NCBI RefSeq assembly: GCF_011516645.4
Contig: NZ_CP088285.1
Location: forward strand, 868,001-932,000
Source of the DNA: Bradyrhizobium septentrionale
GTDB lineage: Bacteria > Pseudomonadota > Alphaproteobacteria > Rhizobiales > Xanthobacteraceae
DNA: 64,000 nucleotides
Direction of reading: 5' to 3'
Shown here: positions 36,609-47,482 of the stretch, one piece after another
Numbering within the stretch: position 1 is the stretch's first letter
Layout: every line of letters begins with the position of its first letter
Position numbers and translations under genes: made by a program
Notes under the pieces: generated by a model
Told to the model about the DNA's origin: nothing
Seen by the model: the letters and a program-made list of their open reading frames with translations, nothing else
The model's database searches: none

Positions 36609-37529
36609 TCATTTCTCCATCTCGCGTCCGGTCAGGCGCATGAACACGTCCTCGAGATTTGCCGGACGCTGCAGAATGCGCAGACCCGCTCGCCCGCGCA
36701 GCTGGATGCGCACCTGCTCGGGATATTGCGCATAGCAAAACAGCGTCTCTCCGCTCACTTCGAGGTGACGTACATAGGGCTTGAGTATCTCACGCAGCTC
36801 TTGCGGATGACCGCCATAGATCTCAATCACGTTGCATCCGACCTGTTCGTCGATCAACGCTTGCGGTTTGCCTTCGGCGATCTTGCGTCCATCCTCCAGC
36901 ACACACAGCCGATCGCATAGACGTTCGGCCTCTTCCATGAAGTGAGTGGTCAGTAGGATCGTCTTGCCACGGGCCAACAAAACTCGCAGACGTTCCCAGA
37001 TCAGGTGGCGGGCGTGCGGATCCAGACCCGTCGTCGGCTCGTCCATTACCAGCAGATGCGGGTCATTGATCAATGCACGCGCCAGCGTCAGCCGCCGCTT
37101 CATGCCACCTGAAAGCTCGGCGACGCGCACATCCACCTTGCTTTCGAGTCGCGCAAACTCAAGCAACGACGGCAGGAGCGCCTCGATCTTTCGAGCGCTC
37201 ATGCCGAAGTATCTGCCAAATACCACGAGGTTTTCTCGTACGGTAAACCCGAGTTCAAGGTTGTCGAACTGCGGCACCACGCCGATGCGCACACGTGCCA
37301 CTCGAGCGCGTGCAGGCACGGGCTCATCAAGGACGGTAACCTTGCCTTCATCCGGCGCAATCATGCCGAGAAGCATACGCGCAATGGTGCTCTTGCCAGC
37401 TCCATTAGGCCCGAGCAGGCCAAAGCACTCTCCGCGTGCAACCGAGAACGACAGTTCATTGACGATGATCTTGCCGCCAAAGGACTTTTTTACGCCGGCA
37501 ATGTCGATGGCTACGGTGGACATGTTCAC
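36609..37529 (-). CDS. nodI: NodI, ATPase subunit of the Nod-factor exporter
   Basis: 306 residues. Walker [10 protein letters not shown] (40-48), signature [15 protein letters not shown], Walker [14 protein letters not shown] and the H-loop LTTHFMEE are present. The C-terminal third has the NodI/DrrA-type extension, ending [11 protein letters not shown]. The start follows the nodU stop by about one base, so the genes are translationally close. NodI energises export through NodJ. Confidence 0.96.
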   Translation of the reverse strand: MNMSTVAIDIAGVKKSFGGKIIVNELSFSVARGECFGLLGPNGAGKSTIARMLLGMIAPDEGKVTVLDEPVPARARVARVRIGVVPQFDNLELGFTVRENLVVFGRYFGMSARKIEALLPSLLEFARLESKVDVRVAELSGGMKRRLTLARALINDPHLLVMDEPTTGLDPHARHLIWERLRVLLARGKTILLTTHFMEEAERLCDRLCVLEDGRKIAEGKPQALIDEQVGCNVIEIYGGHPQELREILKPYVRHLEVSGETLFCYAQYPEQVRIQLRGRAGLRILQRPANLEDVFMRLTGREMEK

Positions 37530-37530
37530 C

Positions 37531-39240
37531 TTAGGTTGGCAGAAGTCGTTGAGCCGAAGATGGCGTCCCTACGGCCGTCTTGGTCCAGAGCAGGCCGTCA
37601 CACCACACATGTTCAACGCGTCCCCATTGGCAAGCCGCGGCAACATCCGGGAAGACGCCACGGCCGTGAACATTGGCGCTCGTATTGCAGAGCAGCGGAA
37701 TGCCGGTGAGTTTCTCAAATTCGACGAGGAGCTCGGCAATCTTGTGTGAAGAGTTGCGGGAGATTGTCTGCAGTCGCGCAGAGCCGTCCAAATGGACGAC
37801 GGCGGCGACCTTGTCGCGCCACTCCGTCCTAGTCTGGTGATCGAACAGCATGTACGGATCCGGCGTACCTGGGTTGAATATCTCTGGCGCCCGATCCTCT
37901 AGGCAAATCGGCGCCACCGGTCGGAAGTATTCGCGGCTCTTGATGTCGTTGACACGATCCTTCATTGCCGGCGAGGTCGCGGCCGCAAGAATGCTTCTGC
38001 CGCCCAACGCCCGCGGCCCAAGCTCCGCGCGCCCGGAAAGGAAGATCACCGGCTCGTTGTCGGCGAGAATGGCCGCAAGATCGCGCAGACTGCACGGCGC
38101 GGCCTGCCATTCTGGCGGAACCTCGCTGGCTTGCAGGGCAGGACCACTGTAGACTGACCATTCCAGTGGCACGAACCCATCTTGCGCCGCCAGCGCACTG
38201 CAAGCAGCACCGATTGCCGAGCCGCTGTCATTCGGAAATGGCGGCACCCAGACGTCATCGAACAGTCCCGTCGCGCGAAGCGCACTATTCCACTTGATGT
38301 TAAGACCGCAGCCGCCGGCTATACATAGATTCCGCGCTCCCGGAAGCGACGAATGCCGCAGCAACACCATTGCGATTTCCCGGATAAGGAGACGTTCCAG
38401 GAACACATGAAACGACGCAAGGACGTCCTCCGCTCGCTTGGCCATCAGGCGCAGTCTGCTCGCCTCGAAAAAGTCGTGCATAGTTGCGAGTGACGCTTCG
38501 GCATTGTTGATGTCTGCGCGATAGCGACGAGCCTGCTGCGTGTCCGCCGCGAAGCGCCTGTCGTAGAGCTCCTGAAACACTGCCACAATGCTTTCATCGG
38601 CAGAACCAAGCGCGACGTAGGCCATCAATTTGCCGGCGATGCCCAAGTCCGAATTGGTGCGATTCGGCCGACTGTAAGGCCCGAAGTGAAGGCCGGCGAC
38701 AGCATAGGCGTGGCCAATCATCGGAAACAGGCATCCAACGAGCCGCCCCCCCTGTGGTTCAACATAGTAAAGACGTGGAGAGATCCAGCCGTCCCATACC
38801 AGACAGAACGCGGGCCTACCCGAGACGGCAAAGGGGCTGGTGCTATATGCTGAGGCAACGTGGCCGGTGACGTGCGGGTAACTCTTGTAGGGAAACACCT
38901 TGCCGCCAAGGATCAAGCCAAAACCGTCGACGCAATCAAGAAGGCCCTCAGCACGGCGCTCGACATATGGCGCCCCTTTCAGCGCGATCGGCACGGCCCC
39001 ACTGAGGACCAGGAATTGCGACTCGCGCTCGCCATCCCCGCCGTCGATGACGAACTGATCAATATCACGCGGATCCAGGCCGTGCTCCGCCAATGCAAGT
39101 ACAACTGCATCGAGATTATCGATGGATTGATAGCGAGGATTATTGCCGCGCTTCTCTTGCTCGGTGCAAAAGACAAGCCGCCCATCCTCGACGACAGCAA
39201 TTGCCCCGTCATGTGTCAACTTGATGCCGCAGATGCGCAT
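37531..39240 (-). CDS. nodU: NodU, Nod-factor 6-O-carbamoyltransferase
   Basis: 569 residues from the ATG at 39240, the family's usual length. It begins [20 protein letters not shown] and shows [54 protein letters not shown] and [14 protein letters not shown]. NodU uses carbamoyl phosphate to add a carbamoyl group to the terminal glucosamine of the Nod factor. The beginning overlaps the decayed end of nodS by about 30 bases. Frame and motifs are intact. Confidence 0.96.
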   Translation of the reverse strand: MRICGIKLTHDGAIAVVEDGRLVFCTEQEKRGNNPRYQSIDNLDAVVLALAEHGLDPRDIDQFVIDGGDGERESQFLVLSGAVPIALKGAPYVERRAEGLLDCVDGFGLILGGKVFPYKSYPHVTGHVASAYSTSPFAVSGRPAFCLVWDGWISPRLYYVEPQGGRLVGCLFPMIGHAYAVAGLHFGPYSRPNRTNSDLGIAGKLMAYVALGSADESIVAVFQELYDRRFAADTQQARRYRADINNAEASLATMHDFFEASRLRLMAKRAEDVLASFHVFLERLLIREIAMVLLRHSSLPGARNLCIAGGCGLNIKWNSALRATGLFDDVWVPPFPNDSGSAIGAACSALAAQDGFVPLEWSVYSGPALQASEVPPEWQAAPCSLRDLAAILADNEPVIFLSGRAELGPRALGGRSILAAATSPAMKDRVNDIKSREYFRPVAPICLEDRAPEIFNPGTPDPYMLFDHQTRTEWRDKVAAVVHLDGSARLQTISRNSSHKIAELLVEFEKLTGIPLLCNTSANVHGRGVFPDVAAACQWGRVEHVWCDGLLWTKTAVGTPSSAQRLLPT

Positions 39241-39736
39241 ACGCCCCCGGCCCAACGACCGCAATTTGATTGTTTCGACGAGTTATTCGACTTCCGGAAC
39301 AGAACGAGCAGGCAATCTTGGTCGACCGAACCAGTCTGGCAATGCTGACGCTCGATTCGGATAAACTCTCATTCAAGAGAGCGATCGCCGTCTCAGCAGC
39401 ATGCCCCCAGCGTCGACAAGCATCACGCGCGAAGACCAGCGCGCCATTTGGCGCAAGCATGCTCACCATGACCGCCTCTCCGTTCTTTGCCGTGCGCGCT
39501 CAATCCTGTGGCATGACATCCTGCACGGTAATTCGCTGGCAGTGGGGTCCCAGCATTTCCGTGAATGCGAAGGCTGCACCTGCGACTTCAAGGGCACGCG
39601 TAACTTCCCCATTGGAACGCGACATCCGAAACATTTGCGCGTAACGCTCCTGTTCCAACGGGTTACTGTCGAGCTGCCACTGATCACCAACAGCAAGACC
39701 ACGCTCGAGCAGATGATCGTTCTTGTCCAGTCTCAT
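39209..39736 (-). pseudogene. nodS: nodS, Nod-factor N-methyltransferase, inactivated
   Basis: The first part reads WQLDSNPLEQERYAQMFRMS, SNGEVTRALEVAGAAFAFTEMLGPHC and VQDVMPQD, then a TGA stop at 39500-39502. The same frame resumes with ARTAKNGE and MVSMLAPNGALVFARDACRRWGHAAETAIALLNESLSES. The ~55-60 residues expected between these blocks are deleted, and the C-terminal end is frameshifted. The SAM motif, normally EVGCAAGAFT, reads EVAGAAFAFT, so two glycines are altered. NodS N-methylates the deacetylated terminal glucosamine. This strain should lack that decoration unless another copy exists. Confidence 0.9.
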
Positions 39737-39766
39737 GGGTCGATTAACCTGTTGTTATTGGCTCGA

Positions 39767-41122
39767 TCAATCGCCACCGCACACATTGTCAGTCGCCGGC
39801 ACGCCCGAGGAACCGCGCGACCTCCGCTTGCGAATTGCTTCAACAATTTCTGCAGTAGCTGCAGCGCTCGATCCAGTGTTAGTAGCCGGGATAGTGGCCT
39901 TCTTCTCCCCTGCGCTCGGCACATTGACGAGCTTACGCGACAGCCAATCGCTGTTGCTCAATGTACAAAGCGCATAAGCCTTCAACGGAAGTAGGATAAA
40001 TATATTGATGGGCGTATGGAGCGAGAAGCCGATAAAGCGCAATTCGCGGGCACGAAACGCCGCGACACTGCACCGGGTTATTGTCATTGCAGCAATTGTC
40101 AATCCCGTCCACCAGGGCACCGAATCGCCGACTGCGAGCTGTGCGAGCGCAGCCAGTGATGACAAGGCGAGGAGTAAAGGGCCGAGATTTTGTCCGACAA
40201 CGTCTAGCGTGAGATAGCCATCGAGTTCGGGCAGCAGGCGCAATGCAAGAAACGTGTCCCGAAAGGTACTCCGTGCCCAACGCAGTTGCTGACGCAGATA
40301 CGGCCCAAGGCTGTCGGGTACGACTGTTGCCGCGATGGCATCCGGGACATACTCGGTTCGAAACCCCGCTTTGAGCATGAGGATAGTTAGGTGGCGATCC
40401 TCGCCAAAATCGCTCGGCTTTCCGCGAAAGAGTTGCGTTTCGTATTGATCAAGCAGCAAAGCGAGGGCGGAGCGACGATACATCGCGCAGGGGCCGCAGC
40501 AGCACATGACTGCACCGAAGCGAGCCTGTGCCGCGCGCTCTTCGTTGCACGCTAGCCAGTATTCCATATCGATTAGCTTGGTCAGCCAGGTTTGGCTGCG
40601 GTTGCTCGCTATCAACTGGCCCATGGCGGCGCCGACTTCCGGCTCCTGCATCTTCAATGCAAGCTTCTTGACCACGTCAGCGGCTAGTATCGTATCCGAG
40701 TCGACGTTGAGCACCAGGTTCCCGGACGAGCTACGTATAACGGCGATCTGCGCCTTGCGCTTTCCAACGTTCTTGGCCAGCAGGATGATGCTGAATCTCG
40801 GATCGTTCGCATAGAGGTCGTGTACAGGCCCCACGACATCGCGATTTGCAGATCCGTCGTCGACCACATAGACCTGCAGTCTTCCACCGTAGTCTTGACC
40901 TGCAATCGACTCGAGACATTTGGAGAGCGTATTCGGGTCCTCGTTGAAGCAAGGCACGATGACGTCCACGCTGGGCAGAGCTACCTCGGATTGGCCCATA
41001 TCGGTCTGCAGCGACGAGGTATTCGCCGGCTGAGCATAGAGCGCTTGCGCGCTCTTGTAGACAGTTGAGAGCAGCGCATAAGACGAAACGGCGACAGCGC
41101 TGGTTGTAGCGAGCAGGTCCAT
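39767..41122 (-). CDS. nodC: NodC, chitooligosaccharide synthase
   Basis: 451 residues, somewhat shorter than the ~485 of B. diazoefficiens as I recall it. GT2 motifs are in place: VVDDGS (Asp88, Asp89), NVDSDT (Asp141, Asp143), GEDRHLT (Asp242) and QQLRWARS (278-285). An N-terminal hydrophobic stretch and C-terminal segments (LGPLLLALSSLAALAQLAVG and FSLHTPINIFILLPLKAYAL) anchor it in the inner membrane. It polymerises UDP-GlcNAc into the Nod-factor backbone. The C-terminal tail is Ala/Ser-rich. Confidence 0.96.
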   Translation of the reverse strand: MDLLATTSAVAVSSYALLSTVYKSAQALYAQPANTSSLQTDMGQSEVALPSVDVIVPCFNEDPNTLSKCLESIAGQDYGGRLQVYVVDDGSANRDVVGPVHDLYANDPRFSIILLAKNVGKRKAQIAVIRSSSGNLVLNVDSDTILAADVVKKLALKMQEPEVGAAMGQLIASNRSQTWLTKLIDMEYWLACNEERAAQARFGAVMCCCGPCAMYRRSALALLLDQYETQLFRGKPSDFGEDRHLTILMLKAGFRTEYVPDAIAATVVPDSLGPYLRQQLRWARSTFRDTFLALRLLPELDGYLTLDVVGQNLGPLLLALSSLAALAQLAVGDSVPWWTGLTIAAMTITRCSVAAFRARELRFIGFSLHTPINIFILLPLKAYALCTLSNSDWLSRKLVNVPSAGEKKATIPATNTGSSAAATAEIVEAIRKRRSRGSSGVPATDNVCGGD

Positions 41123-41139
41123 TTTGGGGCCAGTTTTGT

Positions 41140-41799
41140 TTAGTGAAGTTGAGGAAGCGGACGGATTGCAAACCCGCGCTGTTGCAGTACCGGTATCAGA
41201 TGTGACAGCGCCATCACCGTCTGATCACGCAGAGTGGCATCGCTGCAGAGTCTTTCCTCACCAGGAGGATACCCGTCGTGCAGAAGTACAATTGCGCCTG
41301 GACGAACGGCCGCCAGCACTGAATTCACAATCCTATCGACGCCTGGGCGCGACCAATCTCTCGGATCGACCGACCAGTGCAGAGCTGTGAGGCCAGCGCT
41401 CGCTGTCGTAGCGAGCACCGCTTGGGTCCATAAGCCGTAGGGTGCTCGCATGTGCCTGGGCGAAGCCTGCGGGCAGGCCGAACGGATCGCCTTGCTCGCC
41501 GTTAGCACTTCATCGTGAACCACCGCTGGTTCACATCTGGAGAGATCCGGATGCGTCATCGTGTGGTTTGCAACCTCGTGTCCTTGCGCAATCATTCGTC
41601 GAATGAGTTCAGGGTGATCGGTCACGTACGTGCCGATAACGAAGAACGTCGCCGGCACCCGATGTTGCGTCAGCACATCGAGCACGTCGGGCGTGCAAAA
41701 TGGATTTGGCCCATCATCAAAGGTCAAATAGACACAGCGACTTGCGCTGACGTCGGCGTAGTCGCGACGCACCGCAGACAGGGGGACGAGCTCTTTCAC
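41140..41799 (-). CDS. nodB: NodB, chitooligosaccharide deacetylase
   Basis: 219 residues. Polysaccharide deacetylase motifs: [10 protein letters not shown] (Asp28, Asp29) and NHTMTHPDL (His79, His83 metal ligands), then RAPYGLW and [12 protein letters not shown]. NodB removes the acetyl group from the non-reducing end of the chitin oligomer so NodA can acylate it. The start overlaps the nodA stop by 4 bases. The gene ends 17 bases before nodC. Confidence 0.97.
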   Translation of the reverse strand: MKELVPLSAVRRDYADVSASRCVYLTFDDGPNPFCTPDVLDVLTQHRVPATFFVIGTYVTDHPELIRRMIAQGHEVANHTMTHPDLSRCEPAVVHDEVLTASKAIRSACPQASPRHMRAPYGLWTQAVLATTASAGLTALHWSVDPRDWSRPGVDRIVNSVLAAVRPGAIVLLHDGYPPGEERLCSDATLRDQTVMALSHLIPVLQQRGFAIRPLPQLH

Positions 41800-42428
41800 A
41801 ACTCAGGCCCGTTCCGGTCGATGATCGTCCCGGCCGGCCACTCGCTGATCGGGCGTCCGGCCGGGAACACCACCACGAGAACGTCCTCGATCCGGACCGG
41901 CGGCAAATTGGGATACACATCTGCGTGGGTGGACCGGACGCGAATGCCGGACATGAGGGTTGCCAGCCCCTGCCTTCCAATCAGTCTGGTAAGGTGCTTC
42001 TCAAGCGCGGGCCGAACCGTACCAAAGCCGAACGGGACCCCGAGCTCCTGCAGCGCAGGATACATCACGCGCATTGAGTGGCTGATTCCAAGCCCCTCGA
42101 GATCCGGACGCACCGCATATAGTCCCAGTTCGGCCACGAGTAGATCGCGCCCGTCAATCTTGATGAAGCGGCGTAGGGCGCCGATGTGAGCAGCTACGCC
42201 GTGCGCGTCGTAACCAATTACGCGGACCTCCGGCCTTGCACCGGCCCAACTTCGGCTCCCCTCAAATGGCTGCGCATTGAACGCACCGGTCGGCCCGTAG
42301 CTTTCGCGGAAAAACTCAGCGAGCTCGGTATGGTCGCCCAGCCGCAGCTCGCTTTCCCAATGCAGGCTCCACTGCACTTGAGGGCGCGCGGAACGACTTT
42401 CCGCCGACCGAGATCCGGGAATATTCAT
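41796..42428 (-). CDS. nodA: NodA, Nod-factor N-acyltransferase
   Basis: 210 residues from the ATG at 42428 (MNIPGSRS); a longer frame to 42473 is not NodA-like. It contains [62 protein letters not shown] and [16 protein letters not shown]. NodA attaches a fatty acyl chain to the free amine made by NodB. It is an intact full-length gene and the first of the common nodABC set. Confidence 0.97.
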   Translation of the reverse strand: MNIPGSRSAESRSARPQVQWSLHWESELRLGDHTELAEFFRESYGPTGAFNAQPFEGSRSWAGARPEVRVIGYDAHGVAAHIGALRRFIKIDGRDLLVAELGLYAVRPDLEGLGISHSMRVMYPALQELGVPFGFGTVRPALEKHLTRLIGRQGLATLMSGIRVRSTHADVYPNLPPVRIEDVLVVVFPAGRPISEWPAGTIIDRNGPEL

Positions 42429-42545
42429 GACGGGCTTCCCTGCACCAGTGACGTTAAGAGCGGAGGTGGTCACGTGAACAACTCGCTATCGGCTGAATCG
42501 CTGATCAATACTCGAATGCACTGACGTGGGGCGCCGGCGCCCGGC

Positions 42546-42866
42546 TCAGTTCGCCAGCGGCGCGGCAGAACGGCCCCCTTGGAGTGGCGCCTTGGCCAGA
42601 GAAGAGGCGATCGTGCAGTCGGCGCTGGTCATCCCAGTCAATGTCATGTCCGAGATCTGCCAGACATGCCGACGTGGCGCTTGGATTGTCCGGCACCTAC
42701 CCGCATTATCAAGAGGTTCGGTCCGGTCCAGGATTGCTATCGATGCTGTGCGGTCTGATGGCGCCCCATCGATGAACGAGATCTCACCGAAAGCGATCCC
42801 GATCGGCCCCAGATCAACTTGGGTCATATGCATCTTCGACACGCTCTGAATGTGATGGACAAGCAA
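42546..42866 (-). CDS. NodK/NodY-position small protein
   Basis: 106 residues between the nod box and nodA, where B. diazoefficiens has nodY and other bradyrhizobia have nodK. The frame contains MHMTQVDLGPIGIAFGEISF, which reads as a compact fold. The start is uncertain: ATGs lie at 42866, 42833 and 42827. No function is known for these proteins. I assign it by position, not by confirmed similarity. Confidence 0.5.
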   Translation of the reverse strand: MLVHHIQSVSKMHMTQVDLGPIGIAFGEISFIDGAPSDRTASIAILDRTEPLDNAGRCRTIQAPRRHVWQISDMTLTGMTSADCTIASSLAKAPLQGGRSAAPLAN

Positions 42867-43206
42867 CTATTTGGCCGGTCGCGGGTGACGTTTGGCATCC
42901 GCAATGTGCGCCTGCCTCTCGGTTCCGACACTAGGGTGAGGCGTAAGCCATCTCTAGTGTACGCGGGTAAACCGCAAATATGGAAAGGAATGGAAGACAC
43001 ATACGAACGTTTATCGGCAGCACGAGCGAGCGCCGTGTCAGGCCGCTCGTCGCACCGAGAAGAACAGACGTTGCTCGGATAGCGCGCCGACACCCGCCCC
43101 TAAACGGATTCGGCAGGTGCTCGCACACCCCAGCAGTCCGTTTCGGAACTCGCGTAATGGCAAGCAGCCATCGTGGTACGCCTAATCAGTTTCCAAACTG
43201 ATGTTT

Positions 43207-43254
43207 GCTATCCAACATTCCGTTGTTTCGATAGAACTCATCCACACGATGGAT
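43207..43254 (-). promoter_or_regulatory. nod box of the nodK/Y-ABC operon
   Basis: On the minus strand it contains ATCCATCGTGTGGATG, 6 bases, then ATCGAAACAACGGAATG and a final ATAGC. This follows the nod box layout ATCCA-N6-GATG-N6-ATC-N-AAAC-A. It is the NodD-binding site for flavonoid-induced transcription of the operon to its left. It ends 11 bases before the nodD1 start codon, so NodD bound here can also affect its own gene. Confidence 0.9.
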
Positions 43255-43265
43255 AGACTCACAAC

Positions 43266-44210
43266 ATGCGATTCAAGGGACTTGATCTAAACCTTCTGGT
43301 TGCGCTCGATGCTCTGATGACCGAGCGCAACCTCACTGCGGCGGCACGGAAAATCAATCTGAGCCAGCCCGCGATGAGTGCTGCGATCGCGCGGCTGCGC
43401 ATCTATTTTCGTGATGAATTGTTCACGATGAGAGGTCGCGAGCTCGTCCCAACACCCGGCGCGGAGGCGCTTGCGAGCCCTGTCCGCGAGGCCCTGCTGC
43501 ATATTCAACTCTCGATCATCTCAAGGGACGCGTTTGACCCAAGTCAGTCGAACCGACGGTTCAGGATCATTCTCTCCGACTTCATGACAATCGTCTTTTT
43601 TCGGCGGATTGTGGATCGTATCGCACAGGAAGCTCCGGCAGTACGCTTCGAATTGCTACCATATTCCGATGAGCCCGATGAGCTACTCCGCCGCGGCGAG
43701 GTCGATTTTCTCATTCTGCCGGAATTGTTCATGTCGAGCGCGCATCCGAAGGCGACGTTATTTGAAGAGACTCTCGTATGCGTGGGATGCCGCTCGAACA
43801 GGCAGCTGTCAGGGCAGCTTACGTTTGATAAATACAATTCGATGGGACATGTTGCGGCCAAGTTCGGGCGGGCGCTAAGGCCCAACCTCGAGGAATGGTT
43901 TTTGCTTGAGCACGGCCTTAAGAGACGCATTGAGGTCGTTGTGCAGGGCTTCAGCCTCATTCCGCCTATACTGTTCGACACGAGCCGCATAGGGACAATG
44001 CCCTTACGGCTCGCCAGACACTTCGAAAAGCGGACGCCTCTGCGGATCGTCGAGCCACCGTTGCCGCTGCCCCAGTTCACCGAGGCCGTTCAGTGGCCAG
44101 CCTTTCACAACACGGACCCGGCAAGCATTTGGATGCGGCGGATACTGTTGGAGGAGGGATCCCACATGACATCTGCGAATCAGAAGAGCCCAGCTCGCAG
44201 GCGCTGCTAG
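43266..44210 (+). CDS. nodD1: NodD1, LysR-type flavonoid-responsive regulator
   Basis: 314 residues. The conserved start [45 protein letters not shown] is the winged helix-turn-helix, followed by a LysR-type co-inducer domain ending around residue 300. It binds the nod box and, with isoflavonoids, turns on the nod operon. Divergent from the operon, as in B. diazoefficiens. The C-terminus ends in a short basic tail. Confidence 0.95.
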   Translation: MRFKGLDLNLLVALDALMTERNLTAAARKINLSQPAMSAAIARLRIYFRDELFTMRGRELVPTPGAEALASPVREALLHIQLSIISRDAFDPSQSNRRFRIILSDFMTIVFFRRIVDRIAQEAPAVRFELLPYSDEPDELLRRGEVDFLILPELFMSSAHPKATLFEETLVCVGCRSNRQLSGQLTFDKYNSMGHVAAKFGRALRPNLEEWFLLEHGLKRRIEVVVQGFSLIPPILFDTSRIGTMPLRLARHFEKRTPLRIVEPPLPLPQFTEAVQWPAFHNTDPASIWMRRILLEEGSHMTSANQKSPARRRC

Positions 44211-44829
44211 TTTGGCCACAAGCCGCTCTCCGCACGCTGCAAATACCGTGTTCGGCCCTTTGGTCGTACTCGGCCGCTTTCTCATTTCGCCGTCTCGGGT
44301 GGCGCCCTCCTTAAGAGGCCACTCAAGCCGTCGGTCAGTCGCAAACGCCTGGCAGGCGCTGACCGTTGATGCCGCAAAATGTGATTCGGTGAGCTTGCGT
44401 GAAAGCACAGCCCCCACTATCGCGGCAACTTCTCAATAATGTTTGATTCGTCCAATCAATGTCTTGAACCCCACGCCGCGTCAGGTTGTAGGCTCGCTGC
44501 TGGGACGCGTTGCGCGGCCATCGACAGGGGCATCGGCGAACTTACGGCTCTGGCCATAGCACCAGGGCCAGCGCCAGCCGTAAATTGACCAGGTCGTGTT
44601 GCGGGGTTGCCGGAGTGTCGAAATCGATCAGCTCCGCGGCTCCCGATACACTCCAGTCGCCGGTCGTTCGCCGACCGCCCTCCGCGCCCTTCTTACGATG
44701 GCTTCCGCGAGCTTCTTTCGCGATCGCAGGATGGGAACGGATTCGTTTCAGGCGATCCGATGAGAGCGCTTCAGAGCCGCTTTCGCTACTCTAATGTACC
44801 GCAACGACACTCGCGCAGGATAAGACGAT
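44211..44829. other. nodD1-nodD2 intergenic region
   Basis: About 620 bases. It holds proposed NolA box 2 (44464-44494). About 36 bases after that box the stretch CATCGGCGAACTT resembles CATTGGCGAACTT in the 5' part of nolA, as if a fragment of nolA with its promoter had been duplicated and decayed. No intact gene. Confidence 0.45.
44464..44494 (+). promoter_or_regulatory. MerR-type promoter/operator, proposed NolA box 2
   Basis: TTGAAC, a 19-base spacer and TAGGCT. The dyad AACC-CC-ACG-CCG-CGT-CA-GGTT is perfect in its paired positions. It lies about 335 bases upstream of nodD2 in the same direction. NolA is known to control nodD2 expression in B. diazoefficiens, which supports the assignment. 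Confidence 0.7.
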
Positions 44830-45825
44830 ATGCGCTTCAAGGGCTTGGATCTAAATCTTCTCGTCGCGCTTGACGCTCTGATGACTGAGCGCAACCTCAC
44901 TGCAGCAGCACGCAGGATCAACCTTAGTCAGCCGGCCATGAGCGCGGCCGTTGCCCGGCTGCGCTCCTATTTTCACGATGATCTGTTTACAATGAGAGGC
45001 CGCGAACTTGTCCCGACCTCACGCGCCGAAGCGCTGGCAGCTCCCGTTCGCGAGGCGCTGACGCACATTCAGCTCTCCATTATCGCTCGGAACGTGTTCG
45101 ATCCAGCTCAATCAAAGCGCCGCTTCAGGATCGGCCTTTCGGATTTCATAACAGTCGTATTCTTCCGAAACGTCGTAGAGCGCGTTGCGCGAGAAGCTCC
45201 CGCCGTCAGCTTCGAACTGGCGGCGCTTGCTGATGATCACGATGAGATTCTCCGGCGCGGCGAGGCCGATTTCATCATCTTGCCGGAATTATTCATGTCG
45301 TGCGCGCATCCTAAGATGAGCCTGTTTGAGGAGAGACTCGTTTGCGTAGGCTGCGGCACGAACAGCCAGTTGCTCCGACGGCTAACATTTGATCGATATA
45401 TGTCCATGGGGCACGTTGCGGTGAAACTCGGAGGTGCGCGCAAGGCCCCCATCGAGGAATGCTTTTTACTCGACCTTGGCCTCAACCGACGCATCGACAT
45501 TCTCGTGCAGAGCTTCAGCATGATTCCGCCCCTGCTGGCAGGCACGACTCGCATAGGGACCATGCCATCAAGGCTCGTTAAGCATTTCCAAAGAATGGTA
45601 CCCCTTCGGATTGCCGAACTCCCGCAGCCATTCCCCACATTTACCGAGGCGGTCCAATGGCCTGTCCTTCACAACAGCGATCCGGAAAGCGTCTGGATGC
45701 GAGAAATACTGTTGCAGGAGGCGGCCCGCATGGCATCTACACGTGAAGAACGCTTCATCATCAACGCTTCGGACCAAGCGGACACTGGCGCAGACTTCGC
45801 GGAGTCTGGTTCGCCGTTGTCGTAA
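44830..45825 (+). CDS. nodD2: NodD2, LysR-type regulator
   Basis: 331 residues and very similar to NodD1 over its length: [45 protein letters not shown], then a co-inducer domain with [19 protein letters not shown]. In B. diazoefficiens NodD2 represses nod genes in response to population density and NolA. The last 20 residues differ from NodD1. Frame intact. Confidence 0.95.
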   Translation: MRFKGLDLNLLVALDALMTERNLTAAARRINLSQPAMSAAVARLRSYFHDDLFTMRGRELVPTSRAEALAAPVREALTHIQLSIIARNVFDPAQSKRRFRIGLSDFITVVFFRNVVERVAREAPAVSFELAALADDHDEILRRGEADFIILPELFMSCAHPKMSLFEERLVCVGCGTNSQLLRRLTFDRYMSMGHVAVKLGGARKAPIEECFLLDLGLNRRIDILVQSFSMIPPLLAGTTRIGTMPSRLVKHFQRMVPLRIAELPQPFPTFTEAVQWPVLHNSDPESVWMREILLQEAARMASTREERFIINASDQADTGADFAESGSPLS

Positions 45826-46436
45826 GGACGTCCGCAGTGCGTAATCTCTATCCGGACGCATGTCTCGACGCGGCCAATTCACGCTTGTTCCAATGACACC
45901 GGTTATTGGCAGATAAACTTCGGTCAGTTTCGGCCGATGGCTATCAGCCGCTGTGCCGCTCGCATTCTATTATCCGACCGGCGCGCGAACTGCGACGCAC
46001 GCGGTCGATTGCGTTGTTTGCAACTTAACCCTCAAGGACGAAGCACGACGCGCCCGCCGCCGCTCCAGCTGGGGTCTTACGCTGCACCCGGCCTCTCTCT
46101 TTGGCTCACCAGGCTCGATGCAGAACTTGGAATCAGCTTCGGACCACGCGCCGTCCACTCTCAGAATCAGTAGCTCCCAGGCGCGAGCTCGATTCGGATT
46201 AGTCGGCGTCACATCATCACCCACAGTGAGCGCTGTGCTGATCGATTGTGCAGATGGGGTACATCCCCGCAATTTCGACGCAGCATCGCGCAGCCGTGTT
46301 GCCGTATCGCATCACCTTCAAGCGCATCGCATCTTCGTCGCTCCGCGCCGCCGGTCCGACTTCTTTTGGCCCTACCGCGGCCAAACGTCTCGACGACGTG
46401 CGCGACCCTAGCGCGATGACAAACAGGAGCTGATCG
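45826..46436. other. intergenic region between nodD2 and the small gene
   Basis: About 610 bases with several short open frames on both strands, none with a good start signal or recognisable product. Confidence 0.35.
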
Positions 46437-46646
46437 TTGGAGCAATACAGCGGTGTATTTGATCCGGAAGAACTTTCCGGCTTGGGAAGTCTTTTTGATA
46501 GTGCAATCACCGCGTTGCCGCCATCGATGCGAACTCCCGATAATCGAACGGCGATCGCAAAACTCATTTTGGAGCGGACAGCGGTGAGCGAGGCTCGACT
46601 GGCATACCTGATGAACTTACTGGTCATCATTTCCCCTCAGGGTTGA
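46437..46646 (+). CDS. small conserved protein, LFDxAxxALP family
   Basis: 69 residues starting at TTG, with AGGAG exactly 7 bases upstream. Residues 4-48 (YSGVFDPEELSGLGSLFDSA, ITALPPSMRTPDNRTAIAKL, ILERTA) match the C-terminus of the gene at 51595-51969 at roughly half the positions. The shared core is LFD-x-A-x(3)-ALP-x(3)-RTP-x-N-x(3)-IAKLI. The function is not known. It lies between nodD2 and nolA. Confidence 0.6.
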   Translation: MEQYSGVFDPEELSGLGSLFDSAITALPPSMRTPDNRTAIAKLILERTAVSEARLAYLMNLLVIISPQG

Positions 46647-46722
46647 TCGCCCGCCATTCTAAGGATAGTCACCATCTCTTGCGCTGGAATGGAAGACGAT
46701 CCAGCTAGAGCTTTGAAATAGC

Positions 46723-46753
46723 TTGAATCATACGTGACGTCAGGTTGTAGGCT
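46723..46753 (+). promoter_or_regulatory. MerR-type promoter/operator of nolA, proposed NolA box 3
   Basis: TTGAAT, a 19-base spacer with ACGTGACGT, and TAGGCT. The nolA ATG is 16 bases after the box, which leaves a leader of only about 10 bases without a ribosome-binding site. Placement suggests autoregulation, usual for MerR proteins. Confidence 0.75.
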
Positions 46754-46768
46754 TTGAAATTGAACAAC

Positions 46769-47482
46769 ATGAGCAAAGCTACACCACGAAGGCGTCGATG
46801 GCGCATTGGCGAACTTGCAGAGGCGACCGGAGTGACGGTACGCACGCTGCATCACTATGAACACACGGGGCTCTTAGCTGCCTCCGAACGCACCGACGGC
46901 GGCCACAGGATGTACGACCGCGAAAGCGTTCAACGGGTTCATCAGATTCGAGCGCTGCGTGAGCTTGGTTTCTCCCTTTTCGAGATCGGTAAGGCTATGG
47001 AGCCTACGACTTCACTTACGGACCTCATGCGCAAGCATTTGGAGCGGATAGAGCTTCAAGTCGCTCGTGCAACCCTGTTGCGAGATCGCTTACGCAACAT
47101 GACGACGGACAGTGAAATCCAGGTAAGTGTTGATGAGCTACCCGCCACCTTGGATGCCATGTCGCGGGTCGAGACGCGTAGTCAGCCCTCCCGATGCACT
47201 TGCAAGCTGGCTGCAGATCGCGAGGAGCGGTGGCGGCGGATCCGCGATGAGCTGCGCGAATGCATGGATATGGCTGAGCATCCCTGCGGCGAGCGGGCAA
47301 AGGCCGTCGCGATCGCAGCACGCTCGCTGATCGGCGAAATAGCCGGCGCCGATTCGCGCGTTTCGACGATCCTGAAGGTGCTTGCACGGTTAAGCGCACC
47401 TCGCACTCTGGCCGGTTGGGATCCCCACCTCATGCAGTATCTCGATCTCGCCCTTGCTGGATTGGAAGACCAGCCGTACTGA
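46769..47482 (+). CDS. nolA: NolA, MerR-type nodulation regulator
   Basis: 237 residues from the ATG at 46769. N-terminal MerR helix-turn-helix: WRIGELAEATGVTVRTLHHYEHTGLL, then GGHRMYDRESVQRVHQIRALRELGFSL. A dimerisation helix follows (~80-112) and a C-terminal effector-like region with CTCKLAADREERW. It matches NolA of B. diazoefficiens as I remember it (same length). NolA mediates genotype-specific nodulation and acts on nodD2. In that species three forms arise from alternative starts; internal Met codons (48, 77, 87, 111, 131) are present here. Confidence 0.95.
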   Translation: MSKATPRRRRWRIGELAEATGVTVRTLHHYEHTGLLAASERTDGGHRMYDRESVQRVHQIRALRELGFSLFEIGKAMEPTTSLTDLMRKHLERIELQVARATLLRDRLRNMTTDSEIQVSVDELPATLDAMSRVETRSQPSRCTCKLAADREERWRRIRDELRECMDMAEHPCGERAKAVAIAARSLIGEIAGADSRVSTILKVLARLSAPRTLAGWDPHLMQYLDLALAGLEDQPY

